A stretch of 51,127 nt of DNA from Bacteroidales bacterium (GCA_019416285.1 DXXM01000022.1:1-51127); one strand, 5' to 3'; shown: positions 17,574 through 27,505, counted from the first letter of the stretch. The notes: generated from the letters alone by a model not told the origin. Made by a program: numbers and translations.

Positions 17574-18560
17574 TTAGGGGATTGTCCTGAATACCGTGTA
17601 GCGGAGCACAACGGCAAGACCGAAGAGGCTGAGAGCGGCGATTGCCCAGGGGAGGTAATCGTCCTCGGTGCTTGTGAAGTTCCTGAGATCCATTTTGGTC
17701 TTTTCAAGACGGTCGATTTCCGCAAAGATATCTTTGAGTACGTTATTGCCTGTGGCACGGAAATATTTGCCTCCGGTAGTCTCTGCGATGGTTTTAAGAG
17801 TGGCTTCGTCGATTACCACGGGGAGGTTGACATATTCGATGCGTCCGAACATGTTTTCCTGCGGGTAGGGTGCGGTGCCGTTGGTGCCGATGCCGATTGT
17901 GTAGACCTTGATGCCGAGCTGCTTGGCAATCTCGGCCGCGGTGACGGGCGCCACGTTGCCGGTATTGTTGGAACCGTCGGTGAGAAGGATGATGCTCTTC
18001 GATTTGGCCTTTCCCTCTTTGATACGGTTGATTGAAGTCGCAAGACCGTCGCCGATTGCCGTACCGTCCTGAAGCATGCCCATTTTTATGTCGCCTATAT
18101 AGTTGGCTATCATCGAGCGGTCCGTCGTCATGGGAATTGCCGTAAAGCTCTCGGCGGCGAAGATTACGACGCCGATATTGTCGCCTTCGCGTCCCGCCAC
18201 AAATTTCGATGCCACTTCCTTGGCAGCCTCGAAACGGTCGGGCTTGAAGTCGCGGGCCAGCATACTGGTCGAGATATCCATCGCGAGCACGATGTCTGTT
18301 CCTTCGACGCTTGACGTGTTCCAGGAGTCACGGGTCTGAGGGCGTGCGAGGACTATTATCACACATCCGATAGCCCCGAGCTGGAGAATGAAAAGTATAT
18401 GGCGCAGTGATGCGAGGAGTGAGCGGGGCGCACGGGCAAAGGATGAAACCGTCGACACCTCCATAGAGGCATAGAGGGAGCGCTGTTTATAGACATACCA
18501 TGCAATCAGCGGTATGAAAAGCAGAAACAGCCAAAGATATCCGGGATTTGCCAGTAACAT
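17574..18560 (-). CDS. batA: Aerotolerance protein BatA (VWA)
   Basis: 328 residues, same architecture as BatB and probably its paralogous partner: N-terminal TMs (about 8-24 and 56-73), a VWA domain with MIDAS D95-I-S97-T-S99, IILLTDGSNNTG, and a C-terminal TM (LPWAIAALSLFGLAVVLRY). Located 6 nt after the membrane protein gene upstream and 12 nt before batB. In Bacteroides fragilis the bat genes were linked to oxygen tolerance; later work questioned that role in some species, so the cellular function remains open. Confidence 0.94.
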   Translation of the reverse strand: MLLANPGYLWLFLLFIPLIAWYVYKQRSLYASMEVSTVSSFARAPRSLLASLRHILFILQLGAIGCVIIVLARPQTRDSWNTSSVEGTDIVLAMDISTSMLARDFKPDRFEAAKEVASKFVAGREGDNIGVVIFAAESFTAIPMTTDRSMIANYIGDIKMGMLQDGTAIGDGLATSINRIKEGKAKSKSIILLTDGSNNTGNVAPVTAAEIAKQLGIKVYTIGIGTNGTAPYPQENMFGRIEYVNLPVVIDEATLKTIAETTGGKYFRATGNNVLKDIFAEIDRLEKTKMDLRNFTSTEDDYLPWAIAALSLFGLAVVLRYTVFRTIP

Positions 18561-18566
18561 TGTCGC

Positions 18567-19571
18567 TTATTGTTGTTTGGGGGTTGTTGTAGTCTTTTTA
18601 TCGTTATCGCCGCTTTCTTCACCTTCTGGCTTTTCCTCGACGACAGGTTTGGGTTTTGTGTCCTCGACAAACTGCATGGCGGAGGTGAAGGCCTTGACAT
18701 TGTCGTCGGGAAGGGGACGCACTTTCGCGAATTTGACGAAATCCGCTGTTTCGAGCACACGCTCCATATTCTCTTTTGAAAGTCTGGCCTCCTCGTTTGA
18801 GTTGAGCATCTGACGTATCTGTGTCGAAGTCATCTCCATTGCATTGATGCCGAAACGTCCGTGGAGATACACACGGAGAATATCGGTGAGCCTGGTGTAG
18901 AATTCCTTTTCGCGTCCGGTCTCGCAGAGCTTCTCCGACCGCAGGCGGTTGAGCTCGCCGACAGCCTTTTCGTAAGGCGGAACAGGTTTTGCCGCCGGGC
19001 CTGCGAATGGATTCTTCTTTCGTTTCAGCAGATAGTAGGCATAGAAACCGCCGCCGAGTACGATGATGATTGCGAGAATCCACAATCCGTAGTCAACCAC
19101 GAAATCGGGAAGATAGTCGATGAAACTGCGGTCGATATCGGCTACGTCGGCATAGTCATGGATGGTCTCGAGAGAGTCTACAACAGCCGGATAAACTTTG
19201 AGCACAAGTCTGTTGGAGCTGAAAGTGTCATTGCCGAGCACATAGCGGATAGGATTGAAGCGGTAGACACCGGAGTCGAATGACTGGAGCACGATGTCCT
19301 GCTTGACTTCAATCCTGTCGTTGCCGAGGGTCGTGGTGTCGGCCTTGAGCAGTTCAAGAATCTCGACATTTCCGCATATCGAATCCTTGGGAATGAGCAG
19401 ACGTCCTTCCGGTGAGGCCGGCGCTATGAGCTCAAGGTGCAGCGGAGTGGTGCGTCCCATCAGCAGATAGGCCGAGTCAAGGCTGACTTTCAGTGTCGGG
19501 GCCGCTGCCGCGGCTGAAAGCCCGACAAGAGCCGTAAGACTTAACAGAAATATTCGTAGATGTCGAATCAT
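18567..19571 (-). CDS. BatD-like/DUF4381-type membrane protein of the bat operon
   Basis: 335 residues from the ATG at 19571, which begins a normal signal peptide (IRHLRIFLLSLTALVGLSAA). An in-frame start 159 nt upstream would run into the DUF58 gene region and was rejected. A periplasmic beta domain (about 24-165) is followed by one TM (YGLWILAIIIVLGGGFYAYY) and basic KRKKN, then a cytoplasmic helical domain (PYEKAVGELNRLRSEKLCET) as in DUF4381-like proteins, and a polar acidic/Thr-rich tail. Fixed between DUF58 and batA in Bacteroidetes operons. Role unknown. Confidence 0.82.
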   Translation of the reverse strand: MIRHLRIFLLSLTALVGLSAAAAAPTLKVSLDSAYLLMGRTTPLHLELIAPASPEGRLLIPKDSICGNVEILELLKADTTTLGNDRIEVKQDIVLQSFDSGVYRFNPIRYVLGNDTFSSNRLVLKVYPAVVDSLETIHDYADVADIDRSFIDYLPDFVVDYGLWILAIIIVLGGGFYAYYLLKRKKNPFAGPAAKPVPPYEKAVGELNRLRSEKLCETGREKEFYTRLTDILRVYLHGRFGINAMEMTSTQIRQMLNSNEEARLSKENMERVLETADFVKFAKVRPLPDDNVKAFTSAMQFVEDTKPKPVVEEKPEGEESGDNDKKTTTTPKQQ

Positions 19572-19647
19572 AGACGGATTTTGATTTGAATATACTGGAG
19601 AACCGGGTAATAACGGGGAGTGAAGGGCACGGCCGCACCTGTACCCG

Positions 19648-20523
19648 CTACCGGACTCCGCGGTTTTTGAAGAGAGCCATGAGAGAGCGGGCAAAATCCT
19701 CGTCGGTGGCGATTGACGCATAGTCCACACGGCATTTGCTGAGGGTGGCCGTCATCGACTGCTGACGCTCATACCACCACTTACTGTAGGCCTGACGGGT
19801 GCGCTTCGACGAAGTGTTGACCCAGCGCGATGCTCCTGTCTCGAGGTCCATGACACGCATGAGGCCCACATCGGGGATCGATGTATCTCGCTTGTCATAG
19901 ACCTGGATGGCTATGATGTCGTGTTTGTTGCAGGCGACCTGCAGCTGACGGGTGAAATCGTGGCTGTCGATGAAGTCGGAGATTACAAAAGTGGTGCAGC
20001 GCTTTTTCAGTGCGTCAGTGAAATAGCGTAGTGCCACGCCTATGTCTGTTCCCTGACTCTCGGGGGTGAAGTCGAGAAGCTCGTGGATGATGAGAAGGAT
20101 ATGCTTTTTGCCTTTCTTCGGCGGGATGAACTTCTCGATTTTGTCGGAGAAGAAAATGACGCCGATTTTATCATTGTTGGTAATGGCTGAGTAGGCGAGC
20201 GTGGCCGCTATTTCGGCAATCATCTCACGCTTCTCTTCACCCACGGCTCCGAAGAGGCGGCTGCGCGACACGTCAATGAGCAACATCACAGTCAGCTCAC
20301 GCTCCTCTTCATAGACTTTGACATAGGGATGGTTATGGCGGGCGGTAACGTTCCAGTCGATGTCACGCACGTCGTCGCCATACTGATATTCCCTGACTTC
20401 GGAAAAGGTCATACCTCTTCCCTTGAAAGCCGTGTGATACTCTCCTGCGAAAATATTCTGGGAGAGACCGCGGGTCTTTATGTCAATTTTTCTTACTTTT
20501 TTGAGCAGTTCGTTAGCTTCCAT
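19648..20523 (-). CDS. DUF58 (VWA-like) protein of the bat operon
   Basis: 291-residue soluble protein. The signature EVREYQYGDDVRDIDWNVTA (residues about 40-59) defines DUF58, followed by a VWA-like fold with a metal site LLIDVSRS. No TM segments, so it is cytoplasmic. DUF58 proteins always pair with a MoxR ATPase, which is encoded 27 nt upstream, and may connect it to the membrane VWA proteins. The gene is followed by a 76-nt gap that has no clear promoter. Confidence 0.92.
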   Translation of the reverse strand: MEANELLKKVRKIDIKTRGLSQNIFAGEYHTAFKGRGMTFSEVREYQYGDDVRDIDWNVTARHNHPYVKVYEEERELTVMLLIDVSRSRLFGAVGEEKREMIAEIAATLAYSAITNNDKIGVIFFSDKIEKFIPPKKGKKHILLIIHELLDFTPESQGTDIGVALRYFTDALKKRCTTFVISDFIDSHDFTRQLQVACNKHDIIAIQVYDKRDTSIPDVGLMRVMDLETGASRWVNTSSKRTRQAYSKWWYERQQSMTATLSKCRVDYASIATDEDFARSLMALFKNRGVR

Positions 20524-20550
20524 TCTGATGGTGCTATGTTGGAGTGTCTG

Positions 20551-21546
<996 letters not shown>

Positions 21547-21616
21547 AGTCTCAGTAGTGAAGTTTCGTATATAATTGTTAATTAAAATTCCGTTATGTCG
21601 TTGATGAAATGGAATA

Positions 21617-21624
21617 CAAAATTA
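21617..21624 (-). promoter_or_regulatory. Promoter -7 box of the moxR-bat operon
   Basis: TAATTTTG on the minus strand, perfect TAnnTTTG. The start of transcription is expected about 21611, giving a leader of some 65 nt. The -33 TTTG is not obvious. Confidence 0.5.
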
Positions 21625-21718
21625 TATATAACAACAATTAGTATGTGAAAAAAGTGTGTTAATTTTAGCTATTTTTCGTTTAACAATCCCAAATACAGAG
21701 CCTCTAAACAACAAAATT

Positions 21719-21772
21719 TCAGCCTTGCACACCGCGGCGGCAAACCTGGCCGACGCCTCTGTGCAAGGCTGA
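21719..21772 (-). terminator. Intrinsic terminator of the HU-LysM operon
   Basis: 13-bp perfect stem TCAGCCTTGCACA / TGTGCAAGGCTGA with a 28-nt GC-rich loop, 36 nt after the stop of the LysM gene. On the minus strand it is followed by AATTTTGTTGTTTAG. The rest of the 262-nt gap to moxR holds only the moxR promoter. Confidence 0.75.
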
Positions 21773-21808
21773 ATGTATCTATGCTTTCCACCGGGATTAC
21801 GGTGCGGA

Positions 21809-23206
21809 TCAGCGGGGATATTTCTTCAGAATTTCAGTCGCTTTCCGTTTGGCTTTGCTGACGCTTTCAGGATTGTTGGCATCGATACCGTATTTTTCGG
21901 CCGGCGGGATAACGAGTTCGACACCGGGCTGAAGTCTGTTGGGATTTCCGATTTTAGCCTTGTTTTCTTCGTAGATGTAGACCCAGAAATCCTTGCTTCC
22001 GTAATACTTTTTCGCCATATTGATGATGAGATAGCCGCTGCGGACGGTATCTTTCACAATCTTGGGCTCCGGTTTGGCAGTTTCGACTACGGACTGTGTT
22101 TTTGCGGGTTCCGCAGGCGTGAGCTCGGAAGTCGCAACAGGTGCGGGAGCCGTAACCGTGTCAGGTGTGGCTTCGGCGGCAAGAGTGTCGGCCGGAGCTA
22201 CGGGAGCTTCTTCCACAAGTTCGATTTCGGCTTCTTCGATGGCCGATTGGCGCGAAGTGGGGAAAAGGTGGTCGATTGCGAGATAAACGCCGCATGCGCC
22301 TAAGGCGAGACCGACAATCAGTCCGATTATAAGGCCGGTCCAGAAATTTCCGCCTCCGGATTTGTCGTTATTTCTGCTCACATACTCTTCCGGCTCATCT
22401 TCAAGCGGACGGATGGATGGCGGATTGAGGCTCTGATTCTGTATCGGAGCTGCCGGCTGTGGTGCCGGGGTCGGAACGACCGGTGCTACGGGGGGAACCG
22501 GAGGCACAGGGGGTACAGGCGCGACAGTAGCCGGAGCTACAGATTCTTCAGCTGCCACGTCATTCTTTACCGTTGCGGGTGTCTCATCCTTTATAGGCGC
22601 CGGTGCTTCATCCTTTGGCCGGGCAGGAGTCTCCTCGTTTGCCGGTGCGGGCGTTTCTTCTACAGCAGGAACCGCTGTCTTTTCAGGTTCGATTGCAGGC
22701 GCAGGTTCTGCGGCCGGTACATGGCTTTTCTCAGCTGTTTCGGCTGCATTGTCGGGCTCAGACGGTATCGTAGGCTCTGAAACACTGTTTTCTTCCTCAT
22801 TTTCGGAAGAGGGGGAGGGTGATTCCGTTTCGGTGCCTATAATCGGCGCCTCGCTTTCGTCCATGGCTGTCTCGAAAGCGGCTGCCGACTGCTCGTCGCG
22901 CTCGATTTCCGAAAGCATCCGGTCTGTGACCGCGCTGTCGAGCTTCACGGGCTCAAACATGGCAAAGGGGGCATTGATGGTGTCGGCCATTTCTTTATCG
23001 GGCACAAACTCAATGTTTTTGCCGTCAGGAGCCTCGACAACTGTAAATGAACCCAGGCCCTTGACTCTTACGCTTTCGCCTTTGACAAGTGACTCCGAAA
23101 GCACTTCGAAGAAATTTTTGACGAATTGCTCGGCGCTCTCGTTGCTAATACCTGTGGCTACGGCTATGCGCGCCGACAGGTCATGAAATGGTATCTTCTG
23201 ATTCAT
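21809..23206 (-). CDS. HU-domain / transmembrane / LysM fusion protein
   Basis: 465 residues. Residues 1-92 are an HU/IHF-like DNA-binding fold (IPFHDLSARIAVATGISNES and RVKGLGSFTV). Residues 95-285 are a long disordered Ala-Pro-Glu linker with VPPVPPVPPVAP. One TM at 289-311 (FWTGLIIGLIVGLALGACGV), another acidic linker, then a LysM domain (388-437; SGYLIINMAKKYYGSKDFWV, LQPGVELVIPP). If the HU end is cytoplasmic, as the single TM suggests, LysM lies in the periplasm and could touch peptidoglycan. The start overlaps the stop of the upstream stand-alone HU gene by 4 nt. HU fusions to SPOR or LysM domains are a Bacteroidetes feature; DNA binding is not proven. Confidence 0.88.
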   Translation of the reverse strand: MNQKIPFHDLSARIAVATGISNESAEQFVKNFFEVLSESLVKGESVRVKGLGSFTVVEAPDGKNIEFVPDKEMADTINAPFAMFEPVKLDSAVTDRMLSEIERDEQSAAAFETAMDESEAPIIGTETESPSPSSENEEENSVSEPTIPSEPDNAAETAEKSHVPAAEPAPAIEPEKTAVPAVEETPAPANEETPARPKDEAPAPIKDETPATVKNDVAAEESVAPATVAPVPPVPPVPPVAPVVPTPAPQPAAPIQNQSLNPPSIRPLEDEPEEYVSRNNDKSGGGNFWTGLIIGLIVGLALGACGVYLAIDHLFPTSRQSAIEEAEIELVEEAPVAPADTLAAEATPDTVTAPAPVATSELTPAEPAKTQSVVETAKPEPKIVKDTVRSGYLIINMAKKYYGSKDFWVYIYEENKAKIGNPNRLQPGVELVIPPAEKYGIDANNPESVSKAKRKATEILKKYPR

Positions 23207-23478
23207 TTTGTCAGCTTTTTCCTCAGGACAATACTCGGTTGAAATTCCAATGCTATGGCAGGTGGAAGCAAGGTGCGTTCACCCGACGCTTCATCGGTTA
23301 CAACACGTTCCTCTGTCTTGGATGACTTGAATGTTCCGAAGCCGGGGACGGCTATGGAATCAAGGTCGGCGCCGGCTTCACGGATTACGACGCAGAGACC
23401 TTCCACAAGCGTTGACACTTCCGCCGGTTCGCGGTTGAGCCGCTTGGATAGTCGCGTGATAAAAGTTTTATTGTCCAA
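23203..23478 (-). CDS. HU-family DNA-binding protein
   Basis: 91 residues with the HU core: N-terminal helices FITRLSKRLNREPAEVSTLV and the beta-arm region AVPGFGTFKSSKTEERVV, then the C-terminal ALEFQPSIVLRKKLTK. HU proteins dimerise and bend DNA. This one is divergent and translationally coupled (ATGA overlap) to the HU-TM-LysM gene, suggesting the two form a heterodimer (inference). The 204-nt gap upstream holds one perfect 9-bp hairpin (23613-23637) but no clear promoter. Confidence 0.9.
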   Translation of the reverse strand: MDNKTFITRLSKRLNREPAEVSTLVEGLCVVIREAGADLDSIAVPGFGTFKSSKTEERVVTDEASGERTLLPPAIALEFQPSIVLRKKLTK

Positions 23479-23682
23479 TTTTATGTCAGATAAGATGTGG
23501 CGGATTTCTATTAGACAGCCGCACGTGAGTTGTAAGAAAAACAGATTAGCAAAGCTGCAAAAACAACAGAGTCTATGCAGCGGGAGAGTGCCGTAGCGCG
23601 TCAGTGAGAGAGCTGATTTCCGCTGATTGGAAATCAGATATAAGAATGGAGACAGGAGAATGAGTGATTATATGCTGATTTA

Positions 23683-25164
23683 TCAATAGTTGCGAGCGAA
23701 AATCACGCGGCGTGCCGAGGGTTTGCCAGTGACCATGCAGACACCGGGAGTGTCATCGCCGTCAAGAGGAATACAACGGATGGTGGCTTTGGTTTCCTCC
23801 TTGATTTTTTCTTCAGTCTCGGTCGTGCCGTCCCAGTGGGCTAAAATGAAGCCTCCCTTTTCAATCTCTTCCTTGAATTCATCATAGGTGTCGACAGTTT
23901 TCATGAGCGAATCACGGTGTTGGAGTGCCTTCTGGAAGATGTTGGCCTGAATATCTTCCAGAAGGTCCTTGACATATCCTGCAATATTTTCGAGAGGTGC
24001 CACGTGCTTTTCAAGAGTGTCGCGGCGCATAACCTCGACGGTTCCGTTTTCGATGTCGCGGGCACCGATTGCGAGGCGCACGGGTACACCTTTGAGCTCG
24101 TAGTCGGCAAACTTGAAGCCGGGACGCTTGTTTTCGGAATCATCATACTTTACGCTGATGCCGAGGGCGCGGAGTTCGCTGACGATGGGGGCTACCTTGG
24201 CAGAAATCTCGGCGAGCTGCTCGCTGTTCTTGTAGATAGGCACGATGACTACCTGGATAGGAGCGAGGTGGGGAGGAAGCACGAGTCCGTTGTCGTCGGA
24301 ATGGGTCATGATGAGTGCTCCCATCAGACGGGTCGACACTCCCCATGAGTTGGCCCATACATATTCGGGCTTGTTTTCCTTGTTGACGAATGTTACGTCA
24401 AAAGCCTTGGCGAAGTTCTGTCCGAGGTTGTGGCTGGTGCCTGCCTGAAGAGCCTTACCGTCCTGCATCATGGCCTCGATGGTGTAGGTGTTGAGCGCGC
24501 CGGCGAAACGCTCGTTTGCGGTCTTGACACCGATAATCACGGGCATCGCCATATAGTCGCGGGCAAACTGTGCGTAGAGATTGATCATCTGCACTGTGCG
24601 CTGCTCCGATTCTTCGGCAGTAGCGTGTGCGCAGTGGCCTTCCTGCCAGAGAAATTCCGCAGTACGGAGGAACATGCGGGTGCGCATTTCCCAGCGCATC
24701 ACGTTGGCCCACTGGTTGCAGAGCACGGGGAGGTCGCGGTAGCTATGGATCCAGTTCTTATATGTGCCCCAGATGATGGTCTCGGATGTCGGGCGGACGA
24801 TGAGTTCCTCTTCGAGACGAGCCTCTGGGTCCACAATAACGCCGTTGCCGTTGGGGTCGTTTTTGAGACGATAGTGTGTGACAACCGCACATTCCTTGGC
24901 AAAGCCCTCTACATGCTCGGCTTCGCGGCAAAGAAATGACTTGGGTATAAGGAGCGGGAAATACGCGTTCTGAACACCTGTTTCCTTGAACATGCGGTCG
25001 AGTTCACGCTGCATTTTTTCCCAGATTGCGTAGCCGTAAGGTTTGATGACCATGCAACCGCGCACTGCTGACTGCTCGGCGAGGTCTGCTTTTACGACCA
25101 ATTCATTATACCATTGCGAGTAGTTTTCGCTGCGCTTGGTAAGATCCTTAAGTTCCTTTGCCAT
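23683..25164 (-). CDS. proS: Prolyl-tRNA synthetase, archaeal/eukaryotic-type
   Basis: 493-residue class II aminoacyl-tRNA synthetase that charges tRNA-Pro in the cytosol. The short length, lack of the INS editing insertion, and the start DLTKRSENYSQWYNELVVKA mark the ProRS type found in archaea, eukaryotes and Bacteroidetes. Motif 2 reads MFLRTAEFLWQEGHCAH; motif 3 GLVLPPHLAPIQVVIVP precedes the anticodon-binding domain, and a C-terminal zinc-like domain ends ARRVIFARNY. A TAAATTTG box lies 55 nt upstream, so it can be transcribed independently. Confidence 0.96.
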   Translation of the reverse strand: MAKELKDLTKRSENYSQWYNELVVKADLAEQSAVRGCMVIKPYGYAIWEKMQRELDRMFKETGVQNAYFPLLIPKSFLCREAEHVEGFAKECAVVTHYRLKNDPNGNGVIVDPEARLEEELIVRPTSETIIWGTYKNWIHSYRDLPVLCNQWANVMRWEMRTRMFLRTAEFLWQEGHCAHATAEESEQRTVQMINLYAQFARDYMAMPVIIGVKTANERFAGALNTYTIEAMMQDGKALQAGTSHNLGQNFAKAFDVTFVNKENKPEYVWANSWGVSTRLMGALIMTHSDDNGLVLPPHLAPIQVVIVPIYKNSEQLAEISAKVAPIVSELRALGISVKYDDSENKRPGFKFADYELKGVPVRLAIGARDIENGTVEVMRRDTLEKHVAPLENIAGYVKDLLEDIQANIFQKALQHRDSLMKTVDTYDEFKEEIEKGGFILAHWDGTTETEEKIKEETKATIRCIPLDGDDTPGVCMVTGKPSARRVIFARNY

Positions 25165-25218
25165 TGTATCGAAATTAATTTCTTCGGTTTATGTGAGTAT
25201 TCAAATATATATAGGGTG

Positions 25219-25226
25219 CAAATTTA
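25219..25226 (-). promoter_or_regulatory. proS promoter -7 box
   Basis: TAAATTTG on the minus strand matches TAnnTTTG. Expected start about 25213, a leader of about 48 nt. Confidence 0.5.
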
Positions 25227-25248
25227 CTAATTTTATATCTGCCGGACT

Positions 25249-25893
25249 TCATTTCAGCAGCCCTTTTTGTGCGAGACTTATCATTTTGGGGCCCGGAATC
25301 AGGAATATCTCAAGGCGCCTGTTCTCGCTGCGTCCCTGACGCGTATCGTTGGACGCGATTGGGTCGGTGTCGCCGAACTCGTAGGGAATCACAATCTGGT
25401 CCTCGCTGATGTTTTCGAGAAGCCAGTCGTATATTGAGTTGTTGCGTTCATGCGAAAGCTGCATGTTATATGAAGGAGAGCCGGTGTTGTCAGTGTGAAC
25501 TGCATAGACCATTTTCATCATCATCGGGTCTGAAAATAGGGCGAGCACCGGGGCGAGCTTGGCAGGAGCCATCGGCGACATCAGAGTGTCGTTGGGCAGA
25601 AACAGGTCGTCGGAAGGGATGGTGACCACGAGGACTTCGTCGTCTCTCATCTGGTCCACTATATAGTTGCGTTTCGCAAGGTCCCGGCCGATTTTCGTCA
25701 TATACGACTTTATGGCGCCGTGTTCGGCCTTCCCGACGGCAGGAGTCCTAAGATTCTCGTCAAGCTCCATGTCCATATAGGTGGTCTCGTCGTAACCCTG
25801 GTAGGGGTCATTGTGGTTGTCCTTCGCACTGGCGTCGGTAGTCGAGCCGAGCAGCAGTGCGATGCCAAGAGAAGCTAAAAGAATCTTTTTCAT
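25249..25893 (-). CDS. OmpA-family C-terminal domain protein
   Basis: 214 residues with a signal peptide (ILLASLGIALLLGSTTDASA) and a C-terminal OmpA-like peptidoglycan-binding domain (about 90-205) with TDNTGS, NMQLSHERNNSIYDWL and GRSENRRLEIFL. It is likely periplasmic. There is no lipobox and no beta-barrel, so it is not a porin. It lies in the same-strand run after the acidic protein gene, 84 nt before proS. Confidence 0.82.
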   Translation of the reverse strand: MKKILLASLGIALLLGSTTDASAKDNHNDPYQGYDETTYMDMELDENLRTPAVGKAEHGAIKSYMTKIGRDLAKRNYIVDQMRDDEVLVVTIPSDDLFLPNDTLMSPMAPAKLAPVLALFSDPMMMKMVYAVHTDNTGSPSYNMQLSHERNNSIYDWLLENISEDQIVIPYEFGDTDPIASNDTRQGRSENRRLEIFLIPGPKMISLAQKGLLK

Positions 25894-25955
25894 CGGTTAT
25901 GGTTTTATGTCGCCGCATCGCCGTGCGGCGGGAGAGTGGAGGATATATTGCTGAA

Positions 25956-26261
25956 TCAGAAATCGTCAAGCGACTGTTCGTATCTCAGTTCTGCCATGAC
26001 AAGAGGCTCGATGTCCTCCCGCTTCACTGGAGAGTCGCTGTCCTTGGCAATCATCTTGCCGACATGCTTGATGAGCGCGTCTGTGTTGACTTCCTCGTCA
26101 TCGGCCTCGGCGTCTATGTCAAGAAGCCCCTGGTCATCATACCAGTCCCAGATTATGTCGATGACATTGAGCAGCTCGTCATCGTCATATAGCGCGGAGC
26201 TTTCGGCGGAAAGAGCGGCGCGCATGGCTTTTATGGCTTCCTTTTCTTCAAATTCTTTCAT
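25956..26261 (-). CDS. Small acidic cytoplasmic protein of unknown function
   Basis: 101 residues, very acidic (runs such as YDDDELLNVIDIIWDWYDD), no signal peptide or TM, predicted helical. I do not recognise a domain. It lies 36 nt after rimM and 62 nt before the OmpA gene, all co-directional. The codon use matches its neighbours, and the frame is uninterrupted, so I consider it real. Confidence 0.7.
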   Translation of the reverse strand: MKEFEEKEAIKAMRAALSAESSALYDDDELLNVIDIIWDWYDDQGLLDIDAEADDEEVNTDALIKHVGKMIAKDSDSPVKREDIEPLVMAELRYEQSLDDF

Positions 26262-26297
26262 TGTGCGTATCGGATGGCTGAAGTATAGTTTATGTGT

Positions 26298-26837
26298 CTA
26301 TGCGTTAAGGTCTATCAGGCCTTCGGGCAGGTCTGTCACCACAGTCTCGCTGTCACTGTCGATTTTCTCGATAAATTCGTCGGCCACGGGTATGAAAACC
26401 TCGGAGCCGTCGGCGGTCTCGACAATGAAAAGCACATTCTCGGTCGAGTCGTTGATTCCCGAAATCACGCCTACATCTCCGAGCGTTCTGTCAGTGATTC
26501 TGAATCCAATAAGGTCGGACGCGTATAAGCCGTCGTCGTCATCATCATCGCCGTCATCCTCCGGGATGTCGGAGCGCAGGATGTAGAACGGGCGGTTGTT
26601 GAATTGCTGTGCCTTGGCTTCGGAGTCTATTCCGTCAATCATCAGCAGGCAGGTGTCGGCGGTTTTCGGACGGCATGAGCTGACAAAAAAAGGCACAAAA
26701 ATACCTTCGACCGGCACCACGAGGCATTTGACTTCGTTAAGGTCGATGTCAATATCGAGTGTGGCCGAGATTTCGCCCTTGATACCATGAGCCTTGTTGA
26801 AATGGCCCGCTTCTGCTATTTCTGTCAGTCTGATCAC
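26298..26837 (-). CDS. rimM: 16S rRNA processing protein RimM
   Basis: 30S maturation factor that helps form the 16S rRNA head and binds S19. A GTG at 26837 gives 179 residues beginning IRLTEIAEAGHFNKAHGIKG, the normal RimM start; longer in-frame starts run into the DUF4290 gene. N-terminal RimM beta-barrel (about 1-90) and C-terminal PRC barrel (about 105-175; SDLIGFRITDRTLGDVGVIS) are both present. Between them is a strongly acidic stretch EDDGDDDDDDG, longer than in typical RimM. It sits 46 nt after the DUF4290 gene. Confidence 0.88.
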   Translation of the reverse strand: MIRLTEIAEAGHFNKAHGIKGEISATLDIDIDLNEVKCLVVPVEGIFVPFFVSSCRPKTADTCLLMIDGIDSEAKAQQFNNRPFYILRSDIPEDDGDDDDDDGLYASDLIGFRITDRTLGDVGVISGINDSTENVLFIVETADGSEVFIPVADEFIEKIDSDSETVVTDLPEGLIDLNA

Positions 26838-26883
26838 GTTGCTCTGTCGTTTTTGTGTGGAGGGTGGCGGTTGGATTCCGGAA

Positions 26884-27471
26884 CTATTTTTTCTTCTTTT
26901 TCTTGTTGGATGGCGGGGCGATAATCTTGAATTCATGGAGCCGTGTTGTCTGCGGGTCCAGACGGATGGCTCCGTGGGAATATTCGGCGAGATCCTTGAA
27001 AATCTTCGCGTCGTCGACACCGTCGGCGTTGACGCCAAGCAGGAGTTTCTTCATGTGGTTGGCTATGAGTATGACGAGCTCGTCACGCTCCGGGCCCTCC
27101 TCCATGCTGACAGCCTTGTCAATCATCAGCTCCACATCCTTGCCGTAATGACGGTATCTGATATGTTCGGCCGTATAGGGTACCTTTTCGGGACGTGTGT
27201 GCAGGTTCTCGGGCCTGACAGTCTCGACCGGATAGTCAATATCGAGTCTGAAATCGCTCATGATTGCGAGGTGATCCCAGAGTTTCTGCTGATAATTCTC
27301 CTCTTCCTTGATTTTCGGGAAGAGTTTCGCCATGCTGTTGATTATGGAATAGGCACAACGCGTGCGCTCCTCCCGATCTTCAATCGACAGGCAATGGCCT
27401 ACCATCTGATGGATGTTACGACCGTATTCAGGCAGGATTAACCGTTTGAGCTGTGTGTTATATGTCAGCAT
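26884..27471 (-). CDS. DUF4290 family protein
   Basis: 195-residue cytoplasmic protein conserved in Bacteroidetes and of unknown role. The N-terminus LTYNTQLKRLILPEYGRNI and the following VGHCLSIEDREERTRCAYS are characteristic of DUF4290. The C-terminus is a basic run NKKKKKK. Usually found near rimM and other translation genes, as here; a role linked to ribosome or cell growth is only inferred. Confidence 0.88.
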   Translation of the reverse strand: MLTYNTQLKRLILPEYGRNIHQMVGHCLSIEDREERTRCAYSIINSMAKLFPKIKEEENYQQKLWDHLAIMSDFRLDIDYPVETVRPENLHTRPEKVPYTAEHIRYRHYGKDVELMIDKAVSMEEGPERDELVILIANHMKKLLLGVNADGVDDAKIFKDLAEYSHGAIRLDPQTTRLHEFKIIAPPSNKKKKKK

Positions 27472-27505
27472 TTATTACTTGGATTATATATTAGAAAATT
27501 TCTAA

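Noticed and set aside
19572..19730. 53-residue N-terminal extension of the bat operon membrane protein
   Set aside because: It runs into the upstream DUF58 gene end and precedes a clear signal peptide start.
21696..21715. Partial similarity (TTTAGAGGCT) to the end repeat
   Set aside because: Only about 10 nt match, within a terminator flank; could be chance.
23613..23637. Perfect hairpin CTGATTTCC / GGAAATCAG between proS and the HU gene
   Set aside because: No T-tract on either side, so it is not called as an intrinsic terminator.
25911..25930. Hairpin CGCCGCA / TGCGGCG between the acidic protein and OmpA genes
   Set aside because: No T-run follows on either strand, and the two genes are likely in one transcript; could be an RNA processing structure at most.
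26838..27038. Long N-terminal extension of the RimM reading frame
   Set aside because: It overlaps the DUF4290 gene and has no RimM similarity; the GTG at 26837 gives the normal start.
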